Positions 23,875 to 36,300 of a stretch of 64,000 bases of DNA are shown piece after piece; within the stretch, counting starts at the first letter, position 1; each line of letters starts with the position of its first letter. Position numbers and translations under genes: made by a program. The stretch comes from Strigamia acuminata (Eukaryota; Arthropoda; Chilopoda; Geophilomorpha; Linotaeniidae): positions 1,426,001 to 1,490,000 of the forward strand of contig OX442321.1 of assembly GCA_949358305.1 (NCBI GenBank), in the 5' to 3' direction. The notes below the pieces were generated by a model. It saw nothing but the letters and a program-made list of their open reading frames with translations. It was not told where the DNA came from and searched no databases.

Positions 23875-24950
23875 AATTCAAATTTTGGGTATTTTTGGCG
23901 AGTTTCACCAAAAATACCCATAAACCACTTCTTGAGGATTTTATCCATCACAAATCTCATCATTAAAGAGCAAGAATTATACAGTAAGTTGTTGTTTAAA
24001 TCGAATTTCGAAAGTCCCTATTGACAAGCCGAGTTTCCATTAGGCATGGATCAAAACTCGGATTCATGGACCGTTGAACCGAATGGGCAGAATCTTCAAG
24101 ATAAATAAAAGAAGGATTTGATAGAATTACAAGCAATATATGCAAACAGTTCCATATGGATTGGTTTTTTTTTCTTTTTTTTTTGCATTTCGAATTTTAT
24201 TTACCAAGACCAAGATGTCACTCCTTTTAAGCCTCATTCTGTCATTGTCACTTCAACTAATTGCTCAAATCAAGGCAAATAAACAACCGAAAGCTGATGG
24301 TTAGCAGCAATTAATTTTTAATTCAACAAACAACCAAACACATTTAGTTTCAATTTATCCTTTCAAGTGACCCTTAATTCTGATGCATTGGTCACACTTA
24401 AACCACTTTTCTACGCAACCAACCGACTTTTAGAAACTCGTCTTTCGCAGTTATTCTAGTTTTCTACAACTCAGAAAAAAATGGCAACCTTTCTACATTT
24501 GTAAACAAACTACGGGTGCACTATTTGAAGATATACGGTAGGCATTATCTAATTGTATTACTACTACTTCCTGTGTATACATTCTAAGCCCCACAACAAA
24601 ATAAATTCAACAAATAAAGTCAAGATTGTACAAGACAAAGCAATCTGGATGTTTACTTATTTAATACCCAACAGCGCTCCTGATTGAAATAAAGCATAAA
24701 ATATAGATCAATAATTTTAAAAATTGAAATGTAAACCCTATTCACTCACAATCAGCCAATCCACTTATGCTCATTGCCTGGCATCTTTGCCAGTGTGTAG
24801 ATACAGAGGAAATCATCAAATGATCATCTCAGCCAATTACAACACAACAAATGAGTTTGACTTAGCAACAGACATGGCGGCCAAGCAACACACACACAAC
24901 TGCTTAAAGTAAATTGACTATTAGCTGAAGCGCTCTAGTGTACAGTAACT

Positions 24951-25195
24951 CCTCAACTTACGAACATCTGAGTTACGAACATCAAATTTGTGCCAATGCA
25001 AATGTTAGTTTACGTGTCTGACACTGAGCTGAGCACAGAACCCAAGCTCTTATTGTTGTTTAATGTTGTTTAATTTGAACCTTTATTAATTTACAATTAA
25101 ATTTATTTTTAAAATAAAACCAAACACATTTTCTTTAAATAAAGCGAACAATTTTTCGTATTGTACACTTAAGAACAATTCGACTTACCGTATTA
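24951..25195. mobile_element. Probable MITE (ACTTACGAACATC ends)
   Basis: CAGTAACTCCTCAACTTACG then AACATCTGAGTTACGAAC at the left; a decayed complement near 25165-25190 (AAGAACAATTCGACTTAC). A further inverted pair with CCGGCATG and ATATCGGCATGCC spans about 25215-25515. Confidence 0.45.
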
Positions 25196-26303
25196 CCTCA
25201 CATCAAGCCACACGCAGGTATAGTGCGAGTTATACCGATAAACCCCGTTTTTAACGGCATGCCGATATAAATGAGGACGAATTTTTTAAAAAAAGTTTAG
25301 CCAAAACAACCAAAAAAATCATTTGTAGATGTCCAAAATGTAGGAAATTCGTATAAATTTTCAAAATTTTAGTAATAATCTCCATAATATCAATAAAACT
25401 CAAATTTCAGACCAAAAATCCAATATAATTACTCATCTAGGGTCTTTAGAAAAAAAAAAAAAAAAAAAGGTTTTTTCACTTACACCGGCATGTTTCGTTT
25501 TATATCGGCATGCCAGTATACACTTTTTAAACAAAATTGTAGAAGCCTGCTTTTTTTTAAGAACAGTTCTAGACTAATTAGATGGTGCTCTACAACTTTC
25601 AAATTCACTTTTTCTCTCTATCTGCCATGGTTATCGAGTTACAATATGGATGACCTTGAAGATCACCTCTGAGGTCAAGTTGGATGTCATACCATAATTG
25701 GATTTCCCTCAAAATACTACCCTGACAAACATTTTGCTAAATCAAAATCTAAAATGGTTTGGGAATTATTTCTGTGAACCAGTCTTATAGACCACCCTTT
25801 ATATCGCTAAGCCCTAAGCTACAACAAACGTGAGCCCCTTATATGCATAACCAGCTCTAGTTTTTTTGCCTCCGCAAGCAAAAATAAGAAAAAAATCATC
25901 TACCCATTCAATATATCATTCGTCTACAAGCTTCGTAGTTTCCATCGCTCCGTTTACTGTTGAGGGTGTCATAATCGCACAGCTCTACGCTGTAGCGTCT
26001 TTAACCACACGTAAATCCGGCCCTGGTAAAGAACTGCCGAGGAAAATCGACTTTTTTGTCTCATAAAGAGTTTTAAAATTGCCTTTCCCAAAATCCTACG
26101 AAGAATGTGTGAAAACTAAAGCATATGGGGTTAAACACCTTTTGTAATGTGTTGCGTTCCTGCTCCATATGTATCCGATAAGTCTTGCACATTAAGTGCA
26201 AACGTATTCTAATCCCCCGCAATGCTGGAGAGACTACTTTCAAGAGAAGACTGAGCTTTATCGGAGAATTGACGAAAAGGACACATCTTGCATTCAGGCC
26301 AGG
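25196..26303. other. No supported gene; A-run at 25449-25468
   Basis: AT-rich sequence with an adenine run and small random frames. GTATAGTGCGAGTTATACCG and TATATCGGCATGCCAG suggest another eroded inverted-repeat element. Confidence 0.4.
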
Positions 26304-26520
26304 AGAAAATAACATATACTCCAAACCGATACAACGTTGTCCAAACTCCTCTTGGTTGAGCCGGATTACGTCTAACTGTGGACTGTGCTCTACTACGCGA
26401 AAAAGTAGTTCTGTTTATTTTCAATGAATTTCAGTGTAAAAAGTGATTAGAATGATGGATTTTATTTAATTGGTAATAAAATGTTTATTTAATTTGCTAA
26501 ATCCGCTTTTCCCCGTACAG
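26304..26520. mobile_element. F2-family fragment
   Basis: TACTCCAAACCGATACAACG, TTGGTTGAGCCGGATTACG, GTGCTCTACTACGCG and AGTGATTAGAATGATGGATT follow the F2 right half in inverse orientation. A similar fragment lies at 42775-42955. Confidence 0.68.
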
Positions 26521-26963
26521 TGACATACGGTAATATACAGTAATTAATAGTAATCTTGCTTCGTGGCAGTTATTTCTCTATGGAAATATTTGTGATTGAT
26601 GTAACATTGATTTCCTAGGGAAAGCTGTTCGGTCTCTTGGCTCAGATTAAAGTGTATTATCTCGCCTCTAGCCAAGAGTTGGCACTCGTGATCAACAACA
26701 GGTTCTGTATAGCGCAAAGCTCTTCTAGTAGTCTTCAATGAATAATATAAACCTTGTTAAGGTCTCAGATGGTCAGTGTCAGAACATATTTGCTTACACT
26801 GTACATGTGGCAGGAAAAGATAAAGATTGGCAGAATAATGCTCACAGAAGTGTAAGATCTTAACAACACAATTTAATTACAGTTACTCATTGGACCCGGT
26901 CGTGGCGGTTACTCCGAGCCGGGCGGAAATTCAAAAAATCGATGATTTCGGAGGACCCGGCTT

Positions 26964-27128
26964 TAATAGACCATTATAAAATTATGATGTAATGCAGTTT
27001 GGCTCCACCCACAATAAGAAAACTACGTAACAACGACGTGTTAATGTTATTTTTCTAATAGATGGGGGACAACCATCGTTATAATCACATGATCGTATCA
27101 CCTGACCTTATTTTTTCAAAGGTCTATT
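26964..27128. mobile_element. X-family MITE, uninterrupted
   Basis: AATAGACCATTATAAAATTA at the left and CAAAGGTCTATT at the right. The middle GCAGTTTGGCTCCACCCACA and CACATGATCGTATCACCTGA matches the interrupted copy at 549-1062, which defines the ends of the intruder there. Confidence 0.72.
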
Positions 27129-28616
27129 CCCTAAATCGCGGCTGAGCCTCCAGTGTCTATCAGAACCCGGCGCAAATTTCAAGCTTTACGTTAGTTAACC
27201 AAATAAGCAAATAAATGCAAAAAATGAGGTTTACGTTTGAATTGATCATCATTAATTCATAAAAATAATTGGCTTCTATTCACACACGCGTCGCTGGAAA
27301 TTTGCAAAGGAATTTAGCAATGCAAATTCATTCCAACTTTGCTGTATGCTGCCAAGAAAAGGCCAATTGCAAATTCATTTAAAGCAATGTCAGCAGTTAT
27401 AAGAGTTCACTGTAAAGCAATACAGACCTGTGACAGGTCAGATGACCCAAAATGACCCCTCCATACTTCCATCTTGAATATAGAATGTATTAATTAGATT
27501 AGCATTTCTTGCAGAAATAAATTGTGCACCATAATTTATGTCAAATTAGTCTTTCACATTATCTGGCAACCATTTTAAACCGCCTCTAACAGGAAATGAA
27601 AAGTGAAAAATGTCAAGTTTCATCAAGTCTTATTTTTTGTTGTTGTTATTGTTGGAAACCCCTTATAGTTTAATTTTCAGATATCATTAACTCCCAAGAA
27701 TGTTTGTTGTTACATTAGTGCAATCAAAACATGGACATAAATTAGCTGGGCCACTGTGCAGCTTCCATGGATTAATGATAGAAAAAATAAAAAAAACATT
27801 CCATGCAAGCTCACTCTAAAAAATGTATATATTATATAAGAACAAGAAGGAATCTGTGATCACCATGGCAACAAAAAGCAACAAACCTTGAGTAGGAAGT
27901 TGCAGTAAATATCTAATTTTTTTTTTTTTTTTTTTTTTACAAACTAATTAGACTTAAGTCTTATGAGCTAAGAAAAGCAAACATGGAATGTGATTTCTTC
28001 ATTCAAGGAGAAATTTTTTAAACAAAAAAAAAAATCAATATTTTAAAATGGACATGCATTTTTCTTGTGTTTGAAATTAGGCCTAAACTGATTTCATTGT
28101 TTTATTTTTTTTATTTTTTGATATTTTTTTTTCTTTTTCAATTAAAAAGAGAAAGGAAAAATTTTCCCTCAAAATTATTTTATGATGGCAATAACCGGCA
28201 CACGTTTGATGGCTTTTTTTTCTCGTTTTAAAGGATTAAAGTCAAAATTACAGCGGTCGGAACATGAAGCGCTTGATCGCTTGATCACGTGTTTGAAATT
28301 GAAATCGACATTGGTTCGGTGCCAACTCTAGTTATAAGTTTAAAGTAACGGTCAAAACTCACCCAAACTCATCGTTTTGTTCAAAACTTTTCGCTTCGTG
28401 TCAAAATTCAGAGGGAATATCAATATAATGTCCAAGAACAACGCGATTCCGTCTAGGTCCGTCATCCTGGGCGCCATTCCACATCCGGGTATCAACTGGA
28501 TCACAACAAAGCCGTACAAAGACCGAAGGATAATCCTCGCCATAAACAATATTGAACTCTTCGGTTAAGATTTTTTTTTTATAAAAGAAACATTTTAAAT
28601 CACTTAATCGTGTGCC
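27129..28616. other. No supported gene; homopolymer T tract at 27917-27938
   Basis: AT-rich DNA. Paired short frames on both strands near 28.35-28.57 kb show no domain. Confidence 0.4.
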
Positions 28617-28970
28617 ACAATTTATAATCTTAATTTCCGTCACGAAAGACCTGGTTAAGCCGCCCGGTTTGACGAAACAGCAACAGGAGAGATCACGTGA
28701 TCTAAAAAGAGTTACGTAAAGGACGACACCGAAGCAAAAATATAAGATTTTCACTCAAAATTTGAAATAAAAATATATAAACCGTGAAACCACATTTATA
28801 ATCTTAATTTTCGTCACTTTAAACCTTGTTAATCCGCCTGGTTTGGCAAAATAGCAACATGATAGATCACGTAATCTAAAAAAAAAGTTAATTAAAGGAC
28901 GATACCCCAGCAAAAATAAAAGATTTTCATTTAAAACGTAAATTAAAAATATGAAACCAGATAAACCGCA
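28617..28970 (+). repeat. Two-copy tandem duplication, period about 175
   Basis: TTTATAATCTTAATTTCCGT at 28621 and TTTATAATCTTAATTTTCGT at 28795 open two diverged copies sharing AGATCACGTGATCTAAAAA / AGATCACGTAATCTAAAAA and TAAGATTTTCACT / AAAGATTTTCATT. Confidence 0.78.
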
Positions 28971-29530
28971 TTTATTCCTACATATTGATTATCTTCTCGC
29001 TTGGGCAAATGACAAAAACTCTTTCCCACCAAACTTCTAGTAAATTTGAATTCTTAGCAACATCCGTTTCCGTGGCAACTATTTTCTCAATTCATTTATT
29101 ATTGCCATCAAAAAAGCCCAGAACAAAATGAAAAAATTAAAAATAAATGAAATAAAACATTCAAATCCAATTCACTTGTTGAAAAACCTCGCAAATCCCA
29201 ACAACAAACATTTTTAAAAATATTTACCAACACAAATCTCTTCGATGTGCGGATCAATAATTCATCTCCGACTTATTGATTGATTTTTAAGTCCAACACG
29301 CATTACTCCGGCCATCTTTATCCGATAAAACAAAAGTCGTGTCTCCCAAAAATCTTTTTCGAATCAAACAATGTGCGAGAGAACCTCGGATTTATTGCCA
29401 CATGATACTCCACTTATTATATGAATCAACATCAATACAATTCTTATTATTTTCAAAACAAACACAAAACGAGAGTTGACACACACAAATCAAAGAAAAA
29501 TAACAAAAATCAAAGAAAAATACCAAAAAT

Positions 29531-30055
29531 CTCAACAAAAATTAAATAAAATCAACAAAAATAAAATAAAATCAACAGAAATTAAATAAAATCAACAAAA
29601 ACTAAATTAAATCAACAAAAATTAAATAAAATCAACAAAAATTAAATAAAATCAACAAAAATTAAATAAAATGAACAAAAATTAAATAAAATGAACAAAA
29701 ATTAAATAAAATCAACAAAAATGAACAAAAATTAAATAAAATCAACAAAAATAAACAAAAATTAAATAAAATCAACAAAAATTAACACAAACTAAATAAA
29801 ATCAACAAAAATCAACAAAAATTAAATAAAATTAACAAAAATTAAATAAAATCAACAAAAATTAAATAAAATCAACAAAAATGAACAAAAATCAATAAAA
29901 ATTAAATAAAATCAACAAAAATTAAATAAAATCAACAAAAATAAAATAAAATCAACAAAAATTAAATGAAATCAACAAAAATCAAACAAAATCAACATAA
30001 ATTAAATAAAATCCACAAAAACCAAATTAAATCAACAAAAATCAAACAAAACCAA
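29531..30055 (+). repeat. A-rich 20-bp minisatellite
   Basis: Unit ATTAAATAAAATCAACAAAA with small variants, repeated for about 520 bases. The plus strand has almost no G. Confidence 0.93.
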
Positions 30056-30445
30056 CAAAACAAAAATAGAAAACCAAATTTCCAATCAAAACAATAACGA
30101 TTAAAACTCTAAATAATAAAAATAAATTTTTATTTTAAAAAAAAAATAAAATAAAAAAACAAAAAGATATAAAAAAGCACATGACCAATTCAATTTTCCC
30201 CTTAATGGAACCGAATCTGAGCCGAGTTAAAAGCTCCGCCTTAAGTCTTCTCGATGCTTCACTGTAAGACAATTAACAACATCCATTCACCAGCATTTTT
30301 TTCCCCTCATTTAAACTCCAATTTTCTTTACTCTCCGTCTTAATAAACCCAGACAAGTTGAAACCGACACACATCTCCTTCGAACCATAAATAAACATTA
30401 AAAAAAAAAAAAAAAAATAATAACCAAACTCAATTTTCACCATTT

Positions 30446-31400
30446 TTGATTCCAAAAACAAAAACCAAACGCCAATCCCTCACCACACGAAACAAACCTA
30501 CCAAACACGCACCCCAGCACCCAACACGACAAAAAACAACAAAAAAAATAAATAAAAATATCCAAAACAAACACAAAAACCCAAAAAATCAATTTCCCAT
30601 CGACATCGACCAACTCCAATGGCCGATCAAGCGACACGAGCCAAAACGAGACGAACTTTTATCTCCTTGTACAATCCTAATGGCGTATAAACCAGTTTCT
30701 ATCCACTATTCACACGTTGCTATAGAAACACAATCACGTTTCTACGTGATATGCAAATTATCCACACCTGAGATCCATCTCCTCATCAACAACCATTCAA
30801 CCAGAACGCCGTGGTCGGTGACCCAAATCGAGCCAATCGCTCATTTGAGCCGAAAACAACAGAAATTGACCAAAAAAAAATTTCAAAATTCAATTTCCAC
30901 TTCCCCCGCGTCCCCCATCATTCATCATCGCTTCTCCATCACTCCATCTTCTGTCCAGACGCTCGAAATTGAAACTAACCTTATCCGCGTGTCGACGGGC
31001 GACATTCGAGTAGAAATTGGCGCGTCCGCCACGACCGAATGCCGAGTGGATACCCCGTGGATGGACGTCGGTCAGGGAATGTCTTTCTCTGGGAACACCG
31101 CATGTCAGATACTCGACGGGAGATGCTGTTGCGTCAAAGTGTTGTCGGCCCTCTGTTGACGGTTTGTTTAAGTTTTGTCGTCCGTGGCAACGAGTCGCGT
31201 CGCACGAATAATTGCGAGCGAGTTCGATTTTTCGGGCGAAATTAAGTGCAGATTTGACTAATTACGAGAGGATGTGTAATGTTTTCGTGTGGAATTTCAC
31301 CCGTTTTGGGCGGAATGGACGTGGCGTGCGTATATTTTGTGTCGTTCGCGTATTGGTTTTGACTCGGGCAAGTTCAAAGGAATGGTTCTTTTATTAGCCC
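30446..31400. other. T-poor stretch leading into a CpG-rich patch
   Basis: 30446-30960 is T-poor, which leaves a 237-codon plus-strand frame open (30446-31159) with a lysine- and threonine-rich start and no domain. 30960-31400 is CpG-rich (GCGTGTCGACGGGCGACATTC, ATTGCGAGCGAGTTCG), with open frames on both strands. On the minus strand a frame through GGRANFYSNVARRHADK ends at a good donor (AAG|GTTAGT at about 30990). It is best read as a candidate promoter or first exon of an unidentified gene. Confidence 0.35.
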
Positions 31401-31779
31401 ATCGATTTTATGTTTTCGTATCGATTTCGGTTTTCGCGAAACGGAATTCTTATTAAACTGCGAGAGATTAAATAAAAAATGAAAATGAGAACGTTTTTAT
31501 TTTTTTTTATTTTATTTTTATTTTTAGATTTGTAGTGAAAACTTGTCTGGGAATGTGATTTTGGTTTGAATTGTCATTAATTTTTCATATTGTGTATTTT
31601 TTTAAAAATTGTTTTGTAGAATTTCATCATTTTTAATGCGATTAAAATTTTATTTTTGATCATTATTTGTTAAATTTCATCAGTTTTGATGATTTTTAAT
31701 CGTATTTGATTATGTTTGATCATTTATTAAATCAAATTTCATTAGTTTTGATCAATTTTAAGATCAAATTTCATCAGTT

Positions 31780-32300
31780 TTGATCATTATTGAGAAATTT
31801 CCTGACTATTGATCATTTTTCGTCAATTTTCCATCATTTTAGATCATTCATGGTCAATTTTCAATCATTTTAGATCATTCTTGGTCAATTTTCCAACATT
31901 TTAGATCATTCATGGTCAATTTTCAATCATTTTAGATCATTCTTGGTCAATTTTCCATCATTTTAGATCATCTTTGGTCAATTTTCCATCATTTTAGATT
32001 CTTTTTGGTCAATTTTTCAACATGTTAGATCATTCATGGTCAATTTTCAATCATTTTAGATCATTCTTGGTCAATTTTCCAACATTTTAGATCATTCTTG
32101 GTCAATTTTCCAATATTTTAGATCATTTTTGGTCAATTTTCCATCATTTTAGATTCCTGTTGGTCAATTTTCCAACATGTTTGATCATTATTGGTCAAAT
32201 TTCCAACATTTTAGATCATTGTTAGTCATTTTCCAACATTTTAGATCATTGTTAGTCATTTTCCAACATTTTAGATCAATATTAGTCAATTTCCATCATT
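31780..32300 (+). repeat. T-rich 31-bp minisatellite
   Basis: Unit ATTTTAGATCATTCTTGGTC plus AATTTTCCAAC, many variant copies. The plus strand is T-rich, opposite to the array at 29.5-30.1 kb. Confidence 0.9.
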
Positions 32301-32939
32301 TTTAATTAATTTATAAATAAAAGTTTCATCATTTTCGATTAATTTTCATTATTTCCATCAACTTTAACAATTTCTTATTTTATTCTGTTAATTTCAAACT
32401 TTTCAAAATCTTTATTAACTTTTTTTTATCCATTTATAAAAATCTAATGTCAGTGTTCCCCTAAAAAAAAAAACAGAAAAAAAAACATTCCATTTTGGTA
32501 AAATAATTTTAATACAGCTAATCATCAGAAATAAATAAATTAAGCATTTTTAAAAATGTTTATCATAAATTAATATAACTGTACAAGTTTAAAATACACA
32601 TATATATTTGTATCTCTTACAATTCCACTTTATACAATACTAAGTAAATAACACAAAAAAAAAATTGCCTAATTACAACCTAATCAAAAAAACAAGAGTT
32701 CAATCATTATAAACAACTTTTTCAACATCAAATACACCAGAGCAAAAGCACTAAGAAATATAAACAACAAAAAAAAATTTTGTTTTTAAAAAATAAAAAA
32801 AAAATAAATCAGATAAACTCAAAATTCAAATGAAAAACTTCATGCAGCACAATTGGTTTTGCATAGACAACACGCCTGGGTCTAACGTATGAATTTTTAA
32901 TCTAAAAGATGATGAACTATTTAACAGATGGAGATGGAG

Positions 32940-32980
32940 ATTTTTATTTTTTTAATTTTTATTTTTTTAATTTTTATTTT
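32940..32980 (-). terminator. Possible polyadenylation signals of the PDE gene
   Basis: Minus-strand AATAAA hexamers (TTTATT on the plus strand, first at 32943-32948) occur about 300 bases past the stop codon inside an A/T repeat. They are in a plausible place, but the surrounding sequence is so AT-rich that such hexamers are expected by chance. Confidence 0.25.
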
Positions 32981-33244
32981 CCAAAGAGAGAAAAAATAAA
33001 AGGTGCGCCACACAATCCAGAATCTCCCTGAGGCTTGCGGAATGACTAGTCACACGAAATGTCCAGTATTTTTTCCAAAACAGGAACAAAGTTGAAATCA
33101 CAAAAACATTTCCAAATCACATTTGTTGTTGTTATTTTTTGTTTTTAAATATTTTTTAAATTAAATAGTAAATGTTGGATCCTTTGTTCGGCCGGCAGTG
33201 ATTTCTGCGTCCATCTTTTGTGGTTTTTTCTTTAAATTCGACTA

Positions 33245-33358
33245 TTAATTGTCTCCTTCTTTCCTCATCCTTTCGTCCGCCAGTTTCTGCCATTCGGCCC
33301 TGTTGTGTTCCACTCCGTCCAACAGAGGGCGCAGTTTGCCATTAAGTTCGGCAAAAGT
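33245..33358 (-). CDS. PDE11: PDE exon 18: C-terminus and stop
   Basis: 38 codons with the stop: [20 protein letters not shown], then [17 protein letters not shown] and TAA at 33245-33247. LRPLLDG...NR..WQ.LA is the usual C-terminal helix. No prenylation box. The intron before it holds the inverted minisatellites at 33.5-34.35 kb. Confidence 0.94.
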   Translation of the reverse strand, partial: TFAELNGKLRPLLDGVEHNRAEWQKLADERMRKEGDN

Positions 33359-36300
33359 CTGATGAATTAAAAGGAGGAAAATTAGTGTCATCTAGTGGGA
33401 GATTTTCAAAATAAAAAGGTTGGGGAACAAATAGCAATCGGACAGCCAATCACAAAAATCAGGATTTCAGAGATTTTTAAGATTTCGAAGAATTCCTAAG
33501 GTTCAAAGTTTTGCTATGGATTTGAAGATTTCCTAAGATTCAAGGTGTTTCTATGGACTTGAAGATTTCATGGTTTTGCTATGGATTTGAAGATTTCAGG
33601 GATTTGCTATGGATTTGAAGATTTCCTAAGATTCAAGGTGTTTCTATGGACTTGAAGATTTCATGGTTTTGCTATGGATTTGAAGATTTCAGGGATTTGT
33701 TATGGATTTGAAGATTTAAAGAATTTGCTGTGGACTTGGATTTCATGGATTTGCTGTGGACTTGGATTTAATGGATTTGCTATGGATTTAAAGATTTGAG
33801 AATTTCTGACAAAGTTGTTTTAAGATTTTGCTCAAGAGAGTAACCAAGATTTTGGATTCTAAAATCCAAGAAATCACATAAATTTCTGGCAATCCCATAA
33901 AATCTCATAAATTTCTGAAAATCCCATAAAATCTCATAAATTTCAGGAAATCCTATAAAATCTCATAAATTTCTGGAAATTCATGTATTCGTGTAAAATC
34001 TTAAAAATTGTCTCTGAAATTGTAGCAAATTCACGCAAAATCTTTAAAGAAATCCATCCTGAAATCTTCAAATCCATAGTAAATCCCTGAAATCTTCAAA
34101 TCCATAGTAAATCCCTGAAATCTTCAAATCCATAGTAAATCCCTGAAATCTTCAAATCCATAGTAAATCCCTGAAATCTTCAAATCCATAGTAAATCCCT
34201 GAAATCTTCAAATCCATAGTAAATCCCTGAAATCTTCAAATCCATAGTAAATCCCTGAAATCTTCAAATCCATAGTAAATCCCTGAAATCTTCAAATCCA
34301 TAGTAAATCCCTGAAATCTTCAAATCCATAGTAAATCCCTGAAATCTTTAGTAAATTTTCAAAAAATCTGACATCAACAAAATCCCTAAAATTCTAAAAA
34401 TCTTGGAAATCCTAGAAATTCTGAAAACCCATAAAATCCTAGAGATTTAGCAAGATTTAAAAATCTCGCGCGCGACTTTTTGCACTTGGCTACCTTCTCC
34501 GATTTCCTACAATTCACGAAACAATTTATATTATTTCTAGCAAGAAACTACGACCTAATTGAATGATGGAAAAAACGAAAGAAATTACCCGGTATACAGG
34601 TAAACAAATTGCATCGATAAAACCCACTTGCATAGTTGGTAAAAGGTCTTTTTTGTCACGGTTCATCATATCCTTAAATTAAATTAACTCGTACATTAAA
34701 AATGAAACCATTAAGCACTCAACACTCTTACAATCGGTGTTATTTTAAGTTCTTGTTTCTCTATGTCTCCTTGCTCAAAAAACTCACTGGCAACAAGTTC
34801 AGCCACCTGCATTACAATTATCCAATTAACCCATTTCAATCAATAACATATCATGTTTGAGTGTAATTTCATACCGATCTTTGTATTTCCCAAGGCTTGG
34901 TTATTGCAGCAACATCGCAAGTAGTCATCAACATTCCTCTAAACAAAATAGAACAAAAATTTATTTTATTATTCCTTTAATCAGTGTTGTATAAAACAAT
35001 ATAAAAGTTCGCGTTCATGACCAAAGTTCGTGAACTAGTTCGAACTTCGTTCACTTTTAGGCCTAACTTGAACGAATTCACGTTCACCATGTTTGATGAT
35101 GAAAACGTTGCAAAAATGTTAGTTTAAACGTTTAGATGACGTTTTTATCATCAAAGCATTCCCAGGAGAAAAAGGTTCTGCAGAATTCTGCATGCTCTGC
35201 AGAAAAAATTACCAAATTCTGCAGAATTCTGCAGAAAAATGTTAACCTTTTCTGCAGAATATTTTCGGCTGAAAATTTTTCCGCAGAATTCTGCAGAGAA
35301 AAAAGATTTTCTGCAGAATTTTTTCGGCAGGCAAATTTTCTGCAGATTTTTGCAGATTTTTTTTGTCATCTGCAATCCACAAAATGTAACAAAAAACATT
35401 TTGATTTCTAAAAATAAATCTGAAAAATGAACGTGAACTTTTGATTCAAGTTCGTGAACGGCCTTTAATACAGCGCTCCCCAAACTGTGCATGACGACAG
35501 GCCTACACGGACGCTGGACTAACTTGAAAGCGCCGTGACCGGCCTACAGGGCCACCATGACCATGCACAGGGGGTGCCGTGAACCAAAACAGTTTGGGAA
35601 CTACTGCTTTAATGTATATCATTTTCATTTCACTCTACCTAAGTAATTCCCTGTGTTCTTCTTGGTTCCAATCGTATGACTGAGTATCAACCAGGTTAAA
35701 GAAATTTCCGCGCTTCCTATTGGATAGAAACAACAAGCATTAACAACTAGATCATTCCATGTCTTCGTGCTTGGTATCTTGATGCTAAATTTATACTGCA
35801 TATCCCTTTCCCCGTTATTCAGCAGCCCAGGAGAAAAAGGTTCAGCAGAATTCTGCATGCTCTGCAGAAAAACTTTCTGCAGAAAAAATTACCAAATTCT
35901 ACAGAATTCTGCAGAAAAATGTTAACCTTTTCTGCAGAATATTTTCGGCTGGCAATTTTTCTGCAGAATTCTGCAGAGAAAAAAGATTTTCTGCAGAATT
36001 TTTTTGGCAGGCAAATTTTCTGCAGAATTCTGCAGATTTTTTTTTTACCTGAGAGTATTAAGCCTAATATTATCTCATTAACAAAAGTAATTTACAGCAT
36101 GGTACTGAAATGTTGTTTTATTTTATTTTATTTGTGTGCAACAAGCTTGACAATCGCAGTTTGAATTTGACATCAAAATACCGAGCATGAACTGTAGTTA
36201 TAAAACAAACCTGAAGTATACAGCTAAATCAGTGGACAAAATGGCATCCTCTAGAACTTTGATCACTCTAGTGTACTCTTCAGTCGAGAGACTGGCCAGG

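Noticed and set aside
30446-31159. A 237-codon plus-strand frame
   Set aside because: It is open mainly because the strand is T-poor. The start is low complexity and no domain is visible. Kept only as a note on the CpG-rich patch.
34061-34351. Regular 28-bp repeats that could suggest a CRISPR array
   Set aside because: Units are directly adjacent with no unique spacers, in an animal intron; it is a minisatellite.
35136-35492. Frames on both strands with ILQNSAE repeats
   Set aside because: They translate the palindromic CTGCAG block.
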